From Physcia stellaris (lineage: Eukaryota > Ascomycota > Lecanoromycetes > Caliciales > Physciaceae): a stretch of DNA of 64,000 nucleotides. The stretch's first letter is position 1. Each line of letters starts with the position of its first letter. The position numbers and the translations under genes are program-made. Shown piece by piece: positions 46,525-58,558 of this stretch. The stretch spans positions 806,001-870,000 of the forward strand of contig JABSSW010000003.1 of assembly GCA_018902385.1 (NCBI GenBank), given 5' to 3'. The notes beneath the pieces were generated by a model, which was not told where the DNA came from, did no database searches, and saw nothing but the letters and a program-made list of their open reading frames with translations.

Positions 46525-47482
46525 ATGTTAGGACGTCGATCTTTTTACGTTTTGATGATGGCTTTTATCGAGGCATTCGCGGTCAATTTTTCTGAATTCT
46601 CACCATTGAAACCGTACTGCCACCCTTTCTATGGTCTCGGGTTCAACCAGGGATCGCTGTGTCTTGCAGCTCTACATCAAATGCCTAATAGCAAGGCGGT
46701 GGAGATATATGAGGTTAACCCAGTAGGACGAAGTCCCCAGAGTCCTTACACCTTCCCGGTCCGCTATGTTGATGCTTATTGTCAGCTCCCCTTTTCTCTA
46801 CGTTGCAGCTTGCCTTATTCAAACTCCACTTATTAAAGCTGACATATTTGTCGCCCACAGCGGGATGCGCCATTACTCTCGAGGTTGCAGGTCCGAAGGT
46901 CCCGCGTTTTATCCGAACTGTTCCTTACGACCTGTTGAAGCAAGCGACGCAAGTTTTCGAATCATGTGTATTGAGTACACCATTCGGTAGACCGCGACAA
47001 GGTGGCTTTATGACACAATCCCTTGACCGCTTATGGCATTATGTCACGGACTTGACAGTAAATCTGGACGATGCATATCGTATGTTTGGGGTTCGTCTGT
47101 CACCTTGGATGCCTGCAAGCGACGTTGACAAAAAGTCTTTGCAGCCCAAGAAACGAGCTTCATAACCGTAACGGTATCCACGGTTGACCACGAGAAGCCT
47201 GGCCCTGGTGACTATGACCCAGAGATACCATACCAATTATCGAAACACACCGAGAATCTGGCCAAACATGCTACCGACAGAGACCAGCGCTCATTGTTGG
47301 AAGCACGTGCAGCGCGCTGGATGTTGCGAGCCCAGCAGATGTTTCCAAGAAATTGGAACAAAAGGATCGACTGGTGGCATGACCCTTACGAAGCTGATAG
47401 TCAAGGAAGGTACAGCACCGCCAGTGTTACTACGCCATCTATTTTGCAGCTGTCCAATTCCACAAGCCGAGAAACCCAGTGA
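46525..47482 (+). CDS. Orphan gene with possible signal peptide and one frame break
   Basis: Proposed exons 46525-46780 and 46861-47482 (80 bp GT-AG intron with a GCTGACAT branch site). The first 20 residues (MLGRRSFYVLMMAFIEAFA) could be a signal peptide. The second exon reads GCAITLEVAGPKVPRFIRTV through ASDVDK. Protein-like sequence then continues in another frame (VFAAQETSFITVTVSTVDHE) to a stop at 47482. The switch occurs at a run of five A (47130-47134). One extra A gives 879 bases, 292 residues. Otherwise the frame ends KKRAS at 47165, 186 residues. Family unknown. The first exon and its donor (GTCAGC) are the least certain parts. Confidence 0.5.
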
Positions 47483-48782
47483 GAAGTCTGCAAGACATTT
47501 AATTATGCTTTATCAAACATCGAGACTCCTAATCTGGTGTGGCGGGCTTCCTATACCTCAGCGGTACCATATGTCAGAATCATGATAAAGAAATCTGCCG
47601 TTGTAGTCAAAGGTCAGGGGAAATGTGTGATGCTGTATCGGTGTTCGCAAGTGTTTTTCGCCGTGCGTGCTAATGCGGTCAATGACTTTCTGAAGTAGAG
47701 GTCGAACATGATACCACAATAGGCAATATATATCTGCTTGCGTTAAGACAGCGACCCGTTTATAGCGAATAAAAGACCGAATAGCTTAGAGTTGGGACAA
47801 TATTCTTGCCGTCCTTCAGATGGTCTTGTAACCTGTGCGTACTGTAGGTTATTAATTTTATTCCACCGCGATATTACTTTTCCTATTATCACACGATAGG
47901 ATTGATACCTCCATAGCGAGCAACAACGTGATGACTCTTAAGGAAAATCGTCCGAAGTCGATCCCTGTCCCTGCATTTGCATGTGAAACGAACGAGGCTT
48001 GGCTGTTGATCCCCCTTCGGGCTTCAGGCCTAATCTTATTCAGGAGCTATCCCCTGAGGGTTTGAGATGCATTAGGGGCACTTAGAGGCTTCAAGTAGCG
48101 AGTAGGACGTGGAGCGCTCGGGCATTTGCTGCAAGAGAAGCCCATCTTCCTGTGCGACGCCGCACGGATATTTTGCGCGGCGGTAGAGGCTGAGCGTGAT
48201 ATCTCACTTACTGCACAAAACAATCTTTTGTCGTCTCCGTCGAAGGCTGTCTATTGTCTCATTGTCTCATTGTCCGGATGAGGGACCTTCACCTGTAAAT
48301 TAATTACCGAAGTTCCAAGTATGATGCAGTGAGTCAGACAATTAGCCGGTCTATTGTCCGTTTCCCCAATCAGGTGACCGAAGTGAATCGATAATTTTTC
48401 GATCCACGGCTTGTGGCTAGCTGATCCCGCCGTGTTATTGTGCACCTACGATCACCACCTCCGTTCTATTGTTCGTGGCCCGTCATCTACCCTGGTCGAA
48501 CGTTCTGTTCCCAGCTACCAGCGTTGCCTTGCTGCGAAACAACTCTAAAGCTCTGCTTCAAGATCTCTAATCCGTAGCTGCGAATAGCTAGCACCCTCCA
48601 CTGTCACATTTGCTCCTCCTTCGCTACCGCTCGAAGCGAAGTCATTCAGCAAAAGCCCGTATTGCTCTTGCGATGCCTCCGCAATGATCTCTGGCTCCAA
48701 CATCGCTCATCCTTGATTAAACAAAGGAAGACTCCGGTTTTTCGTCAAAGCTCCCGTTGAGCTTTGATTTTGAGTATTTGCC
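47483..48782. other. Intergenic; promoter of the large disordered-protein gene
   Basis: The pyrimidine-rich stretch 48450-48780 looks like leader sequence. A short tandem ttgtctcattgtctcattgt lies at about 48255. No gene seen. Confidence 0.5.
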
Positions 48783-51700
48783 ATGCATTCCCAACTCACC
48801 ACCGAAATTCAGGAGTCGTCCCGCGACCGCCAGGGAGTGAGGCCAGGCATGTCAAGAGACCGGACGAGCTCTATCCATGGAGGAGCTCCAATGACGGCCC
48901 CACCTTCAGTGAGCCCTGAGCCAGCATATATCGCCGCATCTGCGGCTTCCCAGATAGTGACTACCGACCACCAGACTCAGACGGAGAATTGGTTTGAAGA
49001 TAGGCCAGAAAATGCCGATTCGGATACAGCTATAGTCTCGCCCGCTTCCCTCACCCTCATCAACGCCTTTCTCGACCAGCTCTTATACAGCTTTCTCGCA
49101 AATGCGCGATCAACTTCGATAGCAGCATTACGTCCCGCTGTATCGGAAGTGTTGAAGCCTCGGCTTGCAAGAGATGCTATCAATGGTGCAGACCAAGAAT
49201 TGGCGGAATTCCTTGGAGGCGGAGATGCAGAAGAGTTCTCAGCATTCCACAACGGATTGGGACCTCGTGGGTCATGGGACTTGCAGCTCGTTTGGAGGAG
49301 GACGCGCTTGAGATGTATGGTTTATACACGTCTTGGTGACATGGAAGAAGAAGATGAGGAGGCGTTTGTGAAAATGGAACGTGCAGAGGACGAAGAAGAG
49401 GGAACTCGCCGCTTGTCTCGAGACCTTGGGATCGTTTCTCCTGCAGCAGCGATTTTCCTGACTTCCATCCTCGAATTCATTGGTGAGCAAGTTTTGATAG
49501 TTGCTGGGGAAGCAGCATACGCCCGAATCGACACAAGGAGGATGAAAGAATCTGCGGAAGATGCATCCAGCTCTTCTGAAGCATTAAGGGTGACTGTGGA
49601 GGACTCAGACATGGAGAAATTGGCCTTCAGCACGACTTTTGGTCGTTTGTGGAGATCTTGGAAAAAACGCGTCAGGACACCTAGTATGTTGAGCGCAAGG
49701 ACCATGTCCCGAGACTTTAGCCGCAGTAAAGGGTCACTCAGTCCAAATGGTAAGCAACCCAGCAGGAAAGCAAGCATCGGCGAGGTGGATAGACCTGGCC
49801 AAGATTCCGAAAACCCTGCGAGGCCTTCAGTCGCAGCAATGCCAGAGAAACCATTGAGCGCGGATGACAGCACCGCTGTTTCGACTGCAGAAACAACCAT
49901 GGAATATCGAGAGCAACTGGGAGCGAAATCGCAGAATTCCGGTTCGGCCTCGCGCCATATAGGTAATCGACCACATAGCATTGTGCTTTATCCGCAGTCG
50001 AACTCTGAAACGTCGATTCATAATGGGTCTAGACCTGCAGCGCCCTTCAGCGTAATGCAAAGGAGTAGGTCTTCGTCGCTGCCAGCTCTCCAACCGGCGC
50101 CATATGCTTCTCCGCTCAACGACACCTTCTTCAACCCCAGTCCACCCGTAGACCAGTCTCGATCTTTCCAAGGAGAGGAGGAGCCTCTGTCAGCAGACTC
50201 GCCTCTGTGTGCTCCGAAGAGCCACGCCACGAACATTGTTGGTGACGACAGTAAGCTGACGCTTGCATCACAGCGCAAGCAACAGCCAGATGGTATAAGC
50301 AAAGAAGAATTCGATAGGCAAATGCTCGAGATGGTGCAGGACGCAGATTCTCATACTCCTGATACTGCAGCATCAGTTACGGGTGATCGAGATTCATCTC
50401 CACAAGCTTTTACATCTGAACGTGCGAATGCTGCTGGTGATGAGCAGATTTCTGGTGGAACGCAGAGTGTTCAACCTGAAGGGTATTCGCGCCCACAACC
50501 ATCGGGTAATCGAGGTCTCCAAGAGGATGTACTCAAATATTGGCGCGGTGGGGAGAATCTCGACCAGGAAAGCGCTTCGGTGGCTCCCCATCAGACTGAT
50601 CTCGAAGGAAGTCGGAGGGTTAAAGGTGGACTAATGCAAGGGGAGAGACCACAAATGGCCAGCGCCGACCACGATTACGGAAGAATGTGGGAACATCAAG
50701 CTCCGTACTTCTACCATGGCCCTGCAGCTTCCAATAGCGACCCGATTACCAACGATGCGATACCGGAGAGCAGAGATTGGCAGAATGGTATTCCAGAGGC
50801 ATATGGCGACGAGAATTGTGCACCTCCTCTTACTCCTTTGCGCGAGTTGATGGAGGCAGCCCATGACACTTCGGACGAAGCATCCTCGCTTGCACCAAGT
50901 CATGAGGCACCAAAGCCTGAATATATTTCTCCAGAACGGTCTCAAACCGTCGATTTTGCGAGAGCCGAGCCCTACTCCCCGCGGGTAGTATCGCAGGCAA
51001 AGCATACCTCCAAAAGCTCAGACCTGCGAAGTAAGCTACCTGCGGTGAACACTGGCACGGAACGTGCAGCTGTACAACGAGTCTTGCCGTCTCCCGTGTC
51101 GGCACGTGAACCTCTCACCCCTGTACCTCGGACATCCACAAGTAGCAATCGTGATTTGAGACAGATTCAGACATCCGGTTCGTCCACTTCGCAAGTCTCT
51201 CAGAAACTGAAAGGCCTTGTGGGAAGAGACTCCAGCGATGGGAGGCGTCCCACGACTTCACGACGTTCCTCGGAAGGCAGCAGTAGTATTGTAAGCGATA
51301 AACGCTCCCTTCGAACACCCAAGGCAGACGAAGCACAGCGTAATTTCGACCAGCTCATCAAAAGCGACGAGACCATTCAATACACACTGACGCCACAGAA
51401 CATGCGTGAAATGGAGGTATGTTGAGGGTTGATCGTTGTTGCCTCCTTTCCCGGTTGCTAATTAGCCTTAGGCGCCCAGTTGGAACCCTCACCAACGCAC
51501 CAACACTGCTGAAATGGCCGATTTCTTTCGCAACACTGGACCGGAAGAGTCGCTGCGACCTTGGACAAGCCATTCGAAGGTATCGCTCAAAGGTCTCAAC
51601 GGCCTTGCTGCAAATCCAATCAATATCGTAAAACCCACCGAGCCTACACGTCCAGCGCCCGAATCAAAAGGCACGCCAGCTAAGACCGCATCAAGACCCT

Positions 51701-53193
51701 CAACTTCCCATTCCCATTCAGGCGTTGCCCGGCAAGCCAGGGCCAATAGTGAGAGCACCCGTGATTTTGCAGATTTTTTGCGCTCTACTGGACCGAGCCA
51801 GGCAGGCCTTGCAGAAGCCCAAGCATCACAACAACAGACAGGGCCACCCGTTGCTGCGCCAAGGCCGATAAATGCTTTACCCGCAGTTTCACGACCATTA
51901 TCAGGCCACGGTCCGAAGAAAATCACTAAGCAGAACCCTAGCAGTGCTAGTCAACACACGGAGCCGCTTCCCTCAACGAATCCAGTCGTGCTGGGCGAAG
52001 CTGCCGACCCAGTTCCTGTCAAGAAGCGGCTGCCCAAGCTCCAAGCAAGAGATGCTACGGTTTCAACAGAGACAAGCTCAGACCTAATTGAATTCATCAG
52101 ACAAGGTCCCTCAGAACGAAGCGAAGGAAGGCTAAGACTTCCTCGCACCGGTGATCCTGCGCGACCATTTGGGGATACTAATGGTATCACAAGAGGAATA
52201 AATGGCAGACCTAGCGAAGGCGACGATCCGAGACTGTCAGTGGCTAGCACACAGTTGAGCTCGGTACCTTCCAAATCAGCTCATTCGGTCAACTCTAGGA
52301 CAGGGCTTCTCGAAACGGGCAGTCCTACAAGGGATGCGAGACATAAGATCTCAGAATCGCTAGAAACCCGACAGAGGCCTCACGATGAGGCTCCTCAACC
52401 TATACGCAAACAGCATCGCAACAAAGATCCCTATGCGATAGACACCGATAGCGAAGGCGAGGGCGATCCACGCGTACCTCCGCATAAGGTAGAGGAAAGT
52501 CTCATCGATTTCCTCAACAGTGTAGCCCCTCCCTCTTCACAATCTTCTACAAGCAACGCCTTGGCCCACGGTTCGATGCCAAGTAAGAATCCCGCACCCT
52601 TGAAGAATCAATATCCTAATATGCGAGATCGCCTGACTCGGAATGGTGTCTCTGGCGCAAAGTCAAAAGTCGTGCCGCAGGAGGCTCCAATGGGTATCCC
52701 ATCCATCAGTAGTAAGAATGAGTCTCGACAAACAGCTAAAACAACTACACCGAGCAGAATTCAAGCATCACAGACAACGTCCACATCCATGCCGAATACT
52801 CGGGGAAGACCTGAGGCTACGCGTGCAAATCCGGGCAACATTGTCCGAAGCCAGGCACCGCAACTACCGCCCTTAAATCCACGCGAGACTTCTCCGCACC
52901 TTATCTCCCAGGTCGGCAGGAAGGTTGACTCATACAAGATCACACATCCCACATATGCTGCTCATGTCGATCGGGAGCGCAACGGGGCAGCTCACCGCTC
53001 GCCAGTACAGCACTACCAACCACGTGGAAACCGCGAGCCGGATCATGGGCTCAGCGATCTCGCTGATTTCCTGAAGAATTCGGAACCACCTACAGCACCG
53101 ACCAAGGTGGAGAGCCCACCAGCGAAAGAGAAAGAGAAGGAAAGTGGGTTTGGGAGGATGTTCAGTCGAAGGAAGAAGGGTTCTCAGACATGA
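48783..53193 (+). CDS. Large disordered protein with N-terminal helical domain and five repeated short motifs
   Basis: Exons 48783-51416 and 51472-53193 (55 bp phase-0 intron) give 1451 residues. The conserved part is N-terminal, about residues 80-290: SLTLINAFLDQLLYSFLANA, then LRPAVSEVLKPRLARDAI, an acidic loop, and IFLTSILEFIGEQVLIVAGE. This resembles proteins often labelled FLO11-like in filamentous fungi, though it has no signal peptide or GPI site, so adhesion is unlikely. The rest is Ser/Pro/Gln-rich and disordered. Five copies of a motif of the form [AI][DE]F[LFI]xx[ST/G]xP occur in the second exon: MADFFRNTGP, ADFLRSTGP, IEFIRQGP, IDFLNSVAP and ADFLKNSEP. The C-terminus is basic (RMFSRRKKG). 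A nuclear or cytoskeletal scaffold is possible; function is unknown. Confidence 0.85.
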
Positions 53194-54188
53194 AGACTGC
53201 ATTTGCTGTAGTCAGATGGAGCCAAGTGAGTGGAAATTGGATGATGACACTGATGCTTCCGAGTTATGAGAGATGATATCTTTTATTCGCGTTCAGCAGC
53301 GATGAAACAATATTCCCCCCTAAATTTATGCAGCAAAATTGCCTTCTTTCGGAGGCTGTCTATAGAATGAATACCAAAACATACGCTCCTGCCAGGATGA
53401 CACCTTTGCAAGCCTTATTCTAGTGTCAGTGCTAAAAGTGTTCTCTCAGGTCCTGTCTTGCCCAGCCCATCCTTCCGACCTCGAATCACTCGCTCCGTAC
53501 TAGATTGAGTGCCGAATCATTCTACGCAATGCTTCACATCACTGTCACGCGATATCGAAAGTGAATCAATGGTAGGGAGACTAGGGAAGAAGATTGATCA
53601 TCGAATTGTATTCCATCAAATCTATCTTCTGCCTTCCAAAGCCGGCAGTCTGCTTGACCAACGATTTTTATGGAGCACGCGGCAATTACCGGATCACGTG
53701 TCAGTTCAGTAATCACGGAAACGGCTCCGCGGGCCTTGCGTCAAACGGATCTAGGGACTCCACGGATTTTGTTTACTTTATTCAACATGCATAATCCACC
53801 CAGGGTTGACATCATCGCAATTCGGTCCTTCACTGCTCGAGCGAGTCTGCCAGCAAGTGCGACCCAAGGATTGCTCATGTACTAATCTGGCAAGACCGCG
53901 TCATTTGTTCCACTGTCGGCTCTTTCCTGACAACTTGAATCATTCAAGTGTTTTTCTCAATCCCCGCTCCTCCAACACTGATAGCGTTCGCTATCAGGCC
54001 CTCTTCACATTCACGTAGCTTACATGATCACAATCAGTCACCGGAAACCGAGTGATTACACAATAGCATGACTTGGGAAATACGTCAAAGATTAAAGCTC
54101 CATTCATGTTTATTTGCGTTCTGAATTCCAAAGACCGGCAACCTTGATATCTTTCATCGGCACTCAATCTTGTCTGGGGGGGCTGGTC
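53194..54188. other. Intergenic, containing a diverged copy of an intron element at its right end
   Basis: No gene recognised. From about 54020 to 54180 the sequence resembles intron 5 of the downstream gene (listed separately). Confidence 0.55.
54020..54180 (+). repeat. Diverged copy of the intron-5 element of the downstream gene
   Basis: Blocks shared in the same order with 56149-56380 include acatgatcacaat, cttgggaaa/cttggggaaa followed by acgtc, tccaaagac, aaccttgat and ctttcatcggc. The last is followed by ctcaatcttgtctggg here and ctcgattttgtccggg there. The copy ends just before the start codon and lacks the common intron 3' end. It could be a 5' UTR intron, a decayed insertion or the source sequence. 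Confidence 0.7.
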
Positions 54189-57100
54189 ATGAAAATGAGT
54201 CGTAGAGAGGAGGGGACTGACATCCGACCCATTCTCTCACCACTCTCGGAGACCACTACTTGCAATCCACTGGACGGCCGAAATCAATCCAGGCCAAATA
54301 AAAAGCGCACAGCTACGAATTGGCCAGGGAATCGGACACAAAGCTCTAAGCAAGGTGGAAGGATAAGTGGTACGAAGCCGAGTTATGACGCGGATCCCTA
54401 TGGCAGATTCGCGGTTGGCAATGACAATTATACAACGAAAGGAAAAGTCGACAAAACAAGTGGCAGGCTTGATATCAGCGTGAACGAGACTGCAAACCGT
54501 GGATATCTGGCTAAGGCCCTTTCTACCTCATTGAATCACCATCTGCTTCCGAAATCCGGTCTGCATGATCAATCGCACCGGCAGCCGCCAACAAGGACTC
54601 AAGACAGTGGTCTTCGCCGACCTGACCTTGGCTCACGTCTGTCCACAACTCTAGGCCTCCCCAGTCTTGACGACTTCTCATCAATTCCCGTCCTCAATAT
54701 TGTGATTATGGTGATAGGCAGTCGGGTAAGTAGATCTTTTAGGTCTTAATCCAACGCTTACCCCAGAGTGGCAATGCTGACTCTGGAATCCCCAACAGGG
54801 CGACATCCAGCCGTTTCTCAAAATAGGGAAGCTACTTAAGGAAGATTATGGGTAGGTCTTCTGTTGGTAGCTTTCCCCTTTTTCCGAGTCACTCGGAAGG
54901 CTGAGCTAGGAAAAATCTCAGTCTCAAAGCTACTTCTCATACGCATATGCAACACCTAAAGTCCAAAGTCAAGAAACCTTAGTCATATATCAACAACAAT
55001 ATGCTGTTTGCGGTAATCAATCTTGTCCGGGGCCAGTGGCTTTTTTCTGGGGTTTTTAGGAGAAGCTTGTCCTGCAAATCAAGGCCTACATTATTCTGGC
55101 AATGCTGACTCTGGGATCTTCAACAGACATAATGTTCGTATCGCTACACATCCCGCGTTCCGAAAATTTGTTGAAGAAGATTGTGGTTTAAGTTTCTTCT
55201 CTGTGGGAGGAGATCCTTCGGGTACGTGTTTTTGGCTCCTTCACTGCTTATATTAGCTTCCTTAATCGAAAAGACCAAACGTCCAAGCGATCAACTCAAG
55301 TTGAACTCTACGCTTACCCGAGATTGGGAATGCTGACTTCAGAATCACCCATAGAATTGATGGCATTCATGGTCAAGAATCCAGGCCTGATACCATCTGT
55401 GTCCACGATATGGGCTGGGGAGATTGGCCGCAGGCGAGATGCTATGTTCGAGATGTTTCAGGGGTACGTATTTTCGGAGCCTTATTCTTTTCCCGGCTCC
55501 TCGATTGAATGTCCAAGTATCAGTCAAGCCGTGGCTTATCCCATGCACTGGTGAAGGGTGGCACGATCGCTGTGAAATCGTAGAAACGTCAGGACGACGT
55601 TGGAAGTCAGAACGCGCTGTATGGGCATCGGAAAGTTTACCTGAGCCGATAGTGCCATCCCAGTACATGGGTTATTTGATCAGCCCAATGGTTACTCCAG
55701 AGTGGGATTGCTGACTTCGAAATCACGAACAGTTTCTGGCGAGCGTGTATAAACGCAACGGATGACGAAAATAATACTTCGAATCTCCGTATGATGGGCA
55801 AGAAAAACCCTTTCGTGGCGGACGCAATTATCGCCAATCCCCCCAGTTTTGCTCATATCCACTGCGCGGAGGCTTTGGGTATCCCGCTCCACCTAATGTT
55901 CACGTTTCCCTACAGTCCGACACAGCAATTTCCACATCCTCTGGCAAATATCAAAACGAGTAATGTTGACCCAGGATACACGAATTTCATGTCGTATCCC
56001 CTTGTTGAGATGATGACCTGGCAAGGCTTAGGTGATTTGGTCAATCGTTTTCGCGTCAAAACGCTTGGTCTTGAACCGGTTTCCACGTTATGGGCACCAG
56101 GACAGCTGTTTCGTTTAAAAGTACCGTACACCTATCTATGGTCTCCAGGTACGTATCGTCCATACTCAATTGCTCACATGATCACAATTGTTCACCAGAA
56201 GTCAAACGAACAAGTGATAGCCCGACTTGGGGAAAACGTCGAGTCTAAAATTCCTCTTTTAATCCTTACTTCCAAAGACGAGAAACCTTGATCTAACCAG
56301 TGATTATCTTTCATCGGCGCTCGATTTTGTCCGGGCGAGTGCCCGAGATTTCAGATTACTGACTCTGATATCACGAATAGGTTTAATACCGAAGCCACCA
56401 GACTGGGGCTCAGAGATCGATATTGCGGGATTCGTGTTTCTTGACCTTGCCTCGTCGTTCGAACCACCGGAGAGCCTCAGCAAGTTTTTAGACGAAGGAG
56501 AACCTCCCGTGTATATTGGCTTCGGAAGCATCGTCGTTGATGATCCTGACCAATTCACAGAACTCATCTTCGAAGCCGTTAAACAAGCGGGAGTCCGCGC
56601 TCTTGTAAGCAAAGGATGGGGTGGCCTAGGTGGTACGTACTTTTGTAGCTCAATTGTCACCCGAAAATGGAATGGGAATGCTGACTTTGAAATTTGTGAT
56701 AGAGGGGAACACTCCTGGCAACGTCTACATGCTTGAGAACACCCCTCATGATTGGCTTTTTCCACGTGTTAGGGCAGTCGTACATCATGGGGGAGCTGGA
56801 ACAACAGCCATTGGACTGAAATGTGGCAAGCCTACCATGATTGTACCGTTCTTTGGCGACCAACCTTTCTGGGGTGCAATGGTAGCCAAGGCCGGTGCTG
56901 GTGCTGAAAGTGCCATTCCCTACAAACGACTTACTGCCGAGACTCTCGCAAACGGGTACGTGCCTTTCCAGACCCTCCTTTTCTTTGAGCTTATGGAATG
57001 GAATGGAAAAGCTGACTTCGAAATCGCACCTAGTATCGGACAATGTCTCTCCCTCGAAGCGAAGCGCAATGCCGAGCAGATAGCTCACGATATCGAAGTG

Positions 57101-58558
57101 GAAGGTGATGGAGCACAGAACGCAGTTGAAGCATTTCATCGTCACCTGCCCTTGTTTGGGGAGAACACTATGCGCTGCTGTATTTTCCAGGACCGGGTAG
57201 CAGTCTGGGTCGTCAAGGACACTCGGTTGACGCTGTCCAGCCTTGCAGTTGAGCTTCTTGTTAAGAAGGCAAAACTCAAGTGGCGGGATCTGAGGCTGAC
57301 AAGACATTGTGACTGGAATGACTTCGAAGGGCCAGGAGAACCAATCACGGGTGCCGGTGCTGCACTGGCGAAATCTTTCGGGGATATCGCCAAGGGTGTT
57401 GGCAGTGTTCCTGTGAGATGGGCAAAGAGTCTCAAGAAGCATGAGCAAGACAAGGACGCGAATGATGCGGCTGGCCGTCCACGGAATAACAACACAGAAA
57501 CCTCCTCGATATCTTCAGATAACAGTCCATCAACTGTTGCAAGGGAGTCTCAAGCCATCGAAGACGCAAATGGGGATGAGGTTCGCCGTCTTAGGAATAA
57601 TACAGAAACTGCCTCGCCATCGTCAAGTGATAACAGTTCATCAGAGAATATTGCGCAAGAATTAGCAGAGGAGACAGGGAAGGGCTTCGCGAAATCGGGC
57701 CAAGCTTTGGCAAAAGTTCCTATGGATCTCTCCCTGGCGATTGCTCAGGGGTTTCACAATGCTCCACGTCTCTATGGCGATACCACCGTCCGACCCACTG
57801 CACGCGTAACGGGCTTCCATTCTGGCCTTCGAGCTGCTGGCGAAGAACTCGTCTTTGGTGTCTATGATGGTGTTACCGGCCTGGTGCTTCAGCCATATCA
57901 TGGAGCGAAGCAGCACGGAACACTGGGGTTCTTCACCGGTATCGGTAAAGGCCTTGGTGGCTTCGTGTTGAAAGATCTCGCTGCAGTGATCGCACCGGTC
58001 GCATACACGTCGAAAGGAATTCACAAAGAACTAACCAAAGGTAGACAGCCCACAGCATTCGTCCGCCGGGCTCGCATCTTTCAAGGCCATAAGGAATTCG
58101 GAGCACTAGATGAGGCCGCGCGACAGCGCTACGAACAGCAGGTCGAAGTCGCGTGGAAATTGGTACGCGAGATCACGGAGGAGCTGGAGCCGAACGGGAA
58201 AGAAGGGCTTCAAGGGCGCATACGCAGAAGATGGGAAATGCGCAAGCTGGACAGGCAAGGCGCCTTCAAAGGCAGCGTATGGTCGGCCAAGAAAACGGTC
58301 GAAGAGAGACAGAGATCAAGATTCATCAAGGATGGTGGGAAATCCGGAAGGGGAACGTCGCGAATGGTTCGGTCCAAGCCTGACAGGCGAGACGACCAAG
58401 CGAATGGTCATACCCAGCAGAATCCGGCGCAGAACGACACTGGGACCCTCACAGACAGCGGTATAGCTGAAAGCCCTCCTGCGACCGACATTTCGACTAA
58501 GGAACTCCATCATCCTGACCCTGGAGGCAATGACTGGGAAAGAAACCAAGGAGATTAA
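54189..58558 (+). CDS. GT1 glycosyltransferase, sterol 3-glucosyltransferase-like, with lipid-transfer-like C-terminal region
   Basis: Exons 54189-54725, 54799-54851, 55127-55221, 55355-55463, 55733-56148, 56381-56632, 56703-56955 and 57034-58558 sum to 3240 bases, 1079 residues. The N-terminal region is disordered ([20 protein letters not shown]). The GT28-like acceptor domain begins [20 protein letters not shown]. The UDP-sugar domain carries [32 protein letters not shown] (signature segment [10 protein letters not shown]) and [10 protein letters not shown]. These are the hallmarks of fungal UDP-glucose:sterol glucosyltransferases (Atg26/Chip6 relatives), but the PH-GRAM domains of Atg26 are absent. 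The C-terminal 400 residues contain amphipathic, Gly-rich segments ([33 protein letters not shown]) similar in style to the VPS13/ATG2 C-terminal region. The sterol acceptor is inferred by family. All seven introns share one 3' sequence. Confidence 0.92.
54726..57033 (+). repeat. Family of seven sequence-related introns (introner-like)
   Basis: Introns: 54726-54798 (73 bp), 54852-55126 (275), 55222-55354 (133), 55464-55732 (269), 56149-56380 (232), 56633-56702 (70), 56956-57033 (78). Each ends in a version of tggnaatgctgact + tcgaaatcacgaacag. In all seven the CTGACT block lies exactly 16 bases before the exon. Five start GTACGT; the others start GTAAGT and GTAGGT. The longer ones also share internal blocks, for example tccaaag..gagaaacctt and ttgtccggg in introns 2 and 5. 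CTGAC is the expected branch site, but the shared flanks go beyond splice-signal consensus. Confidence 0.88.
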
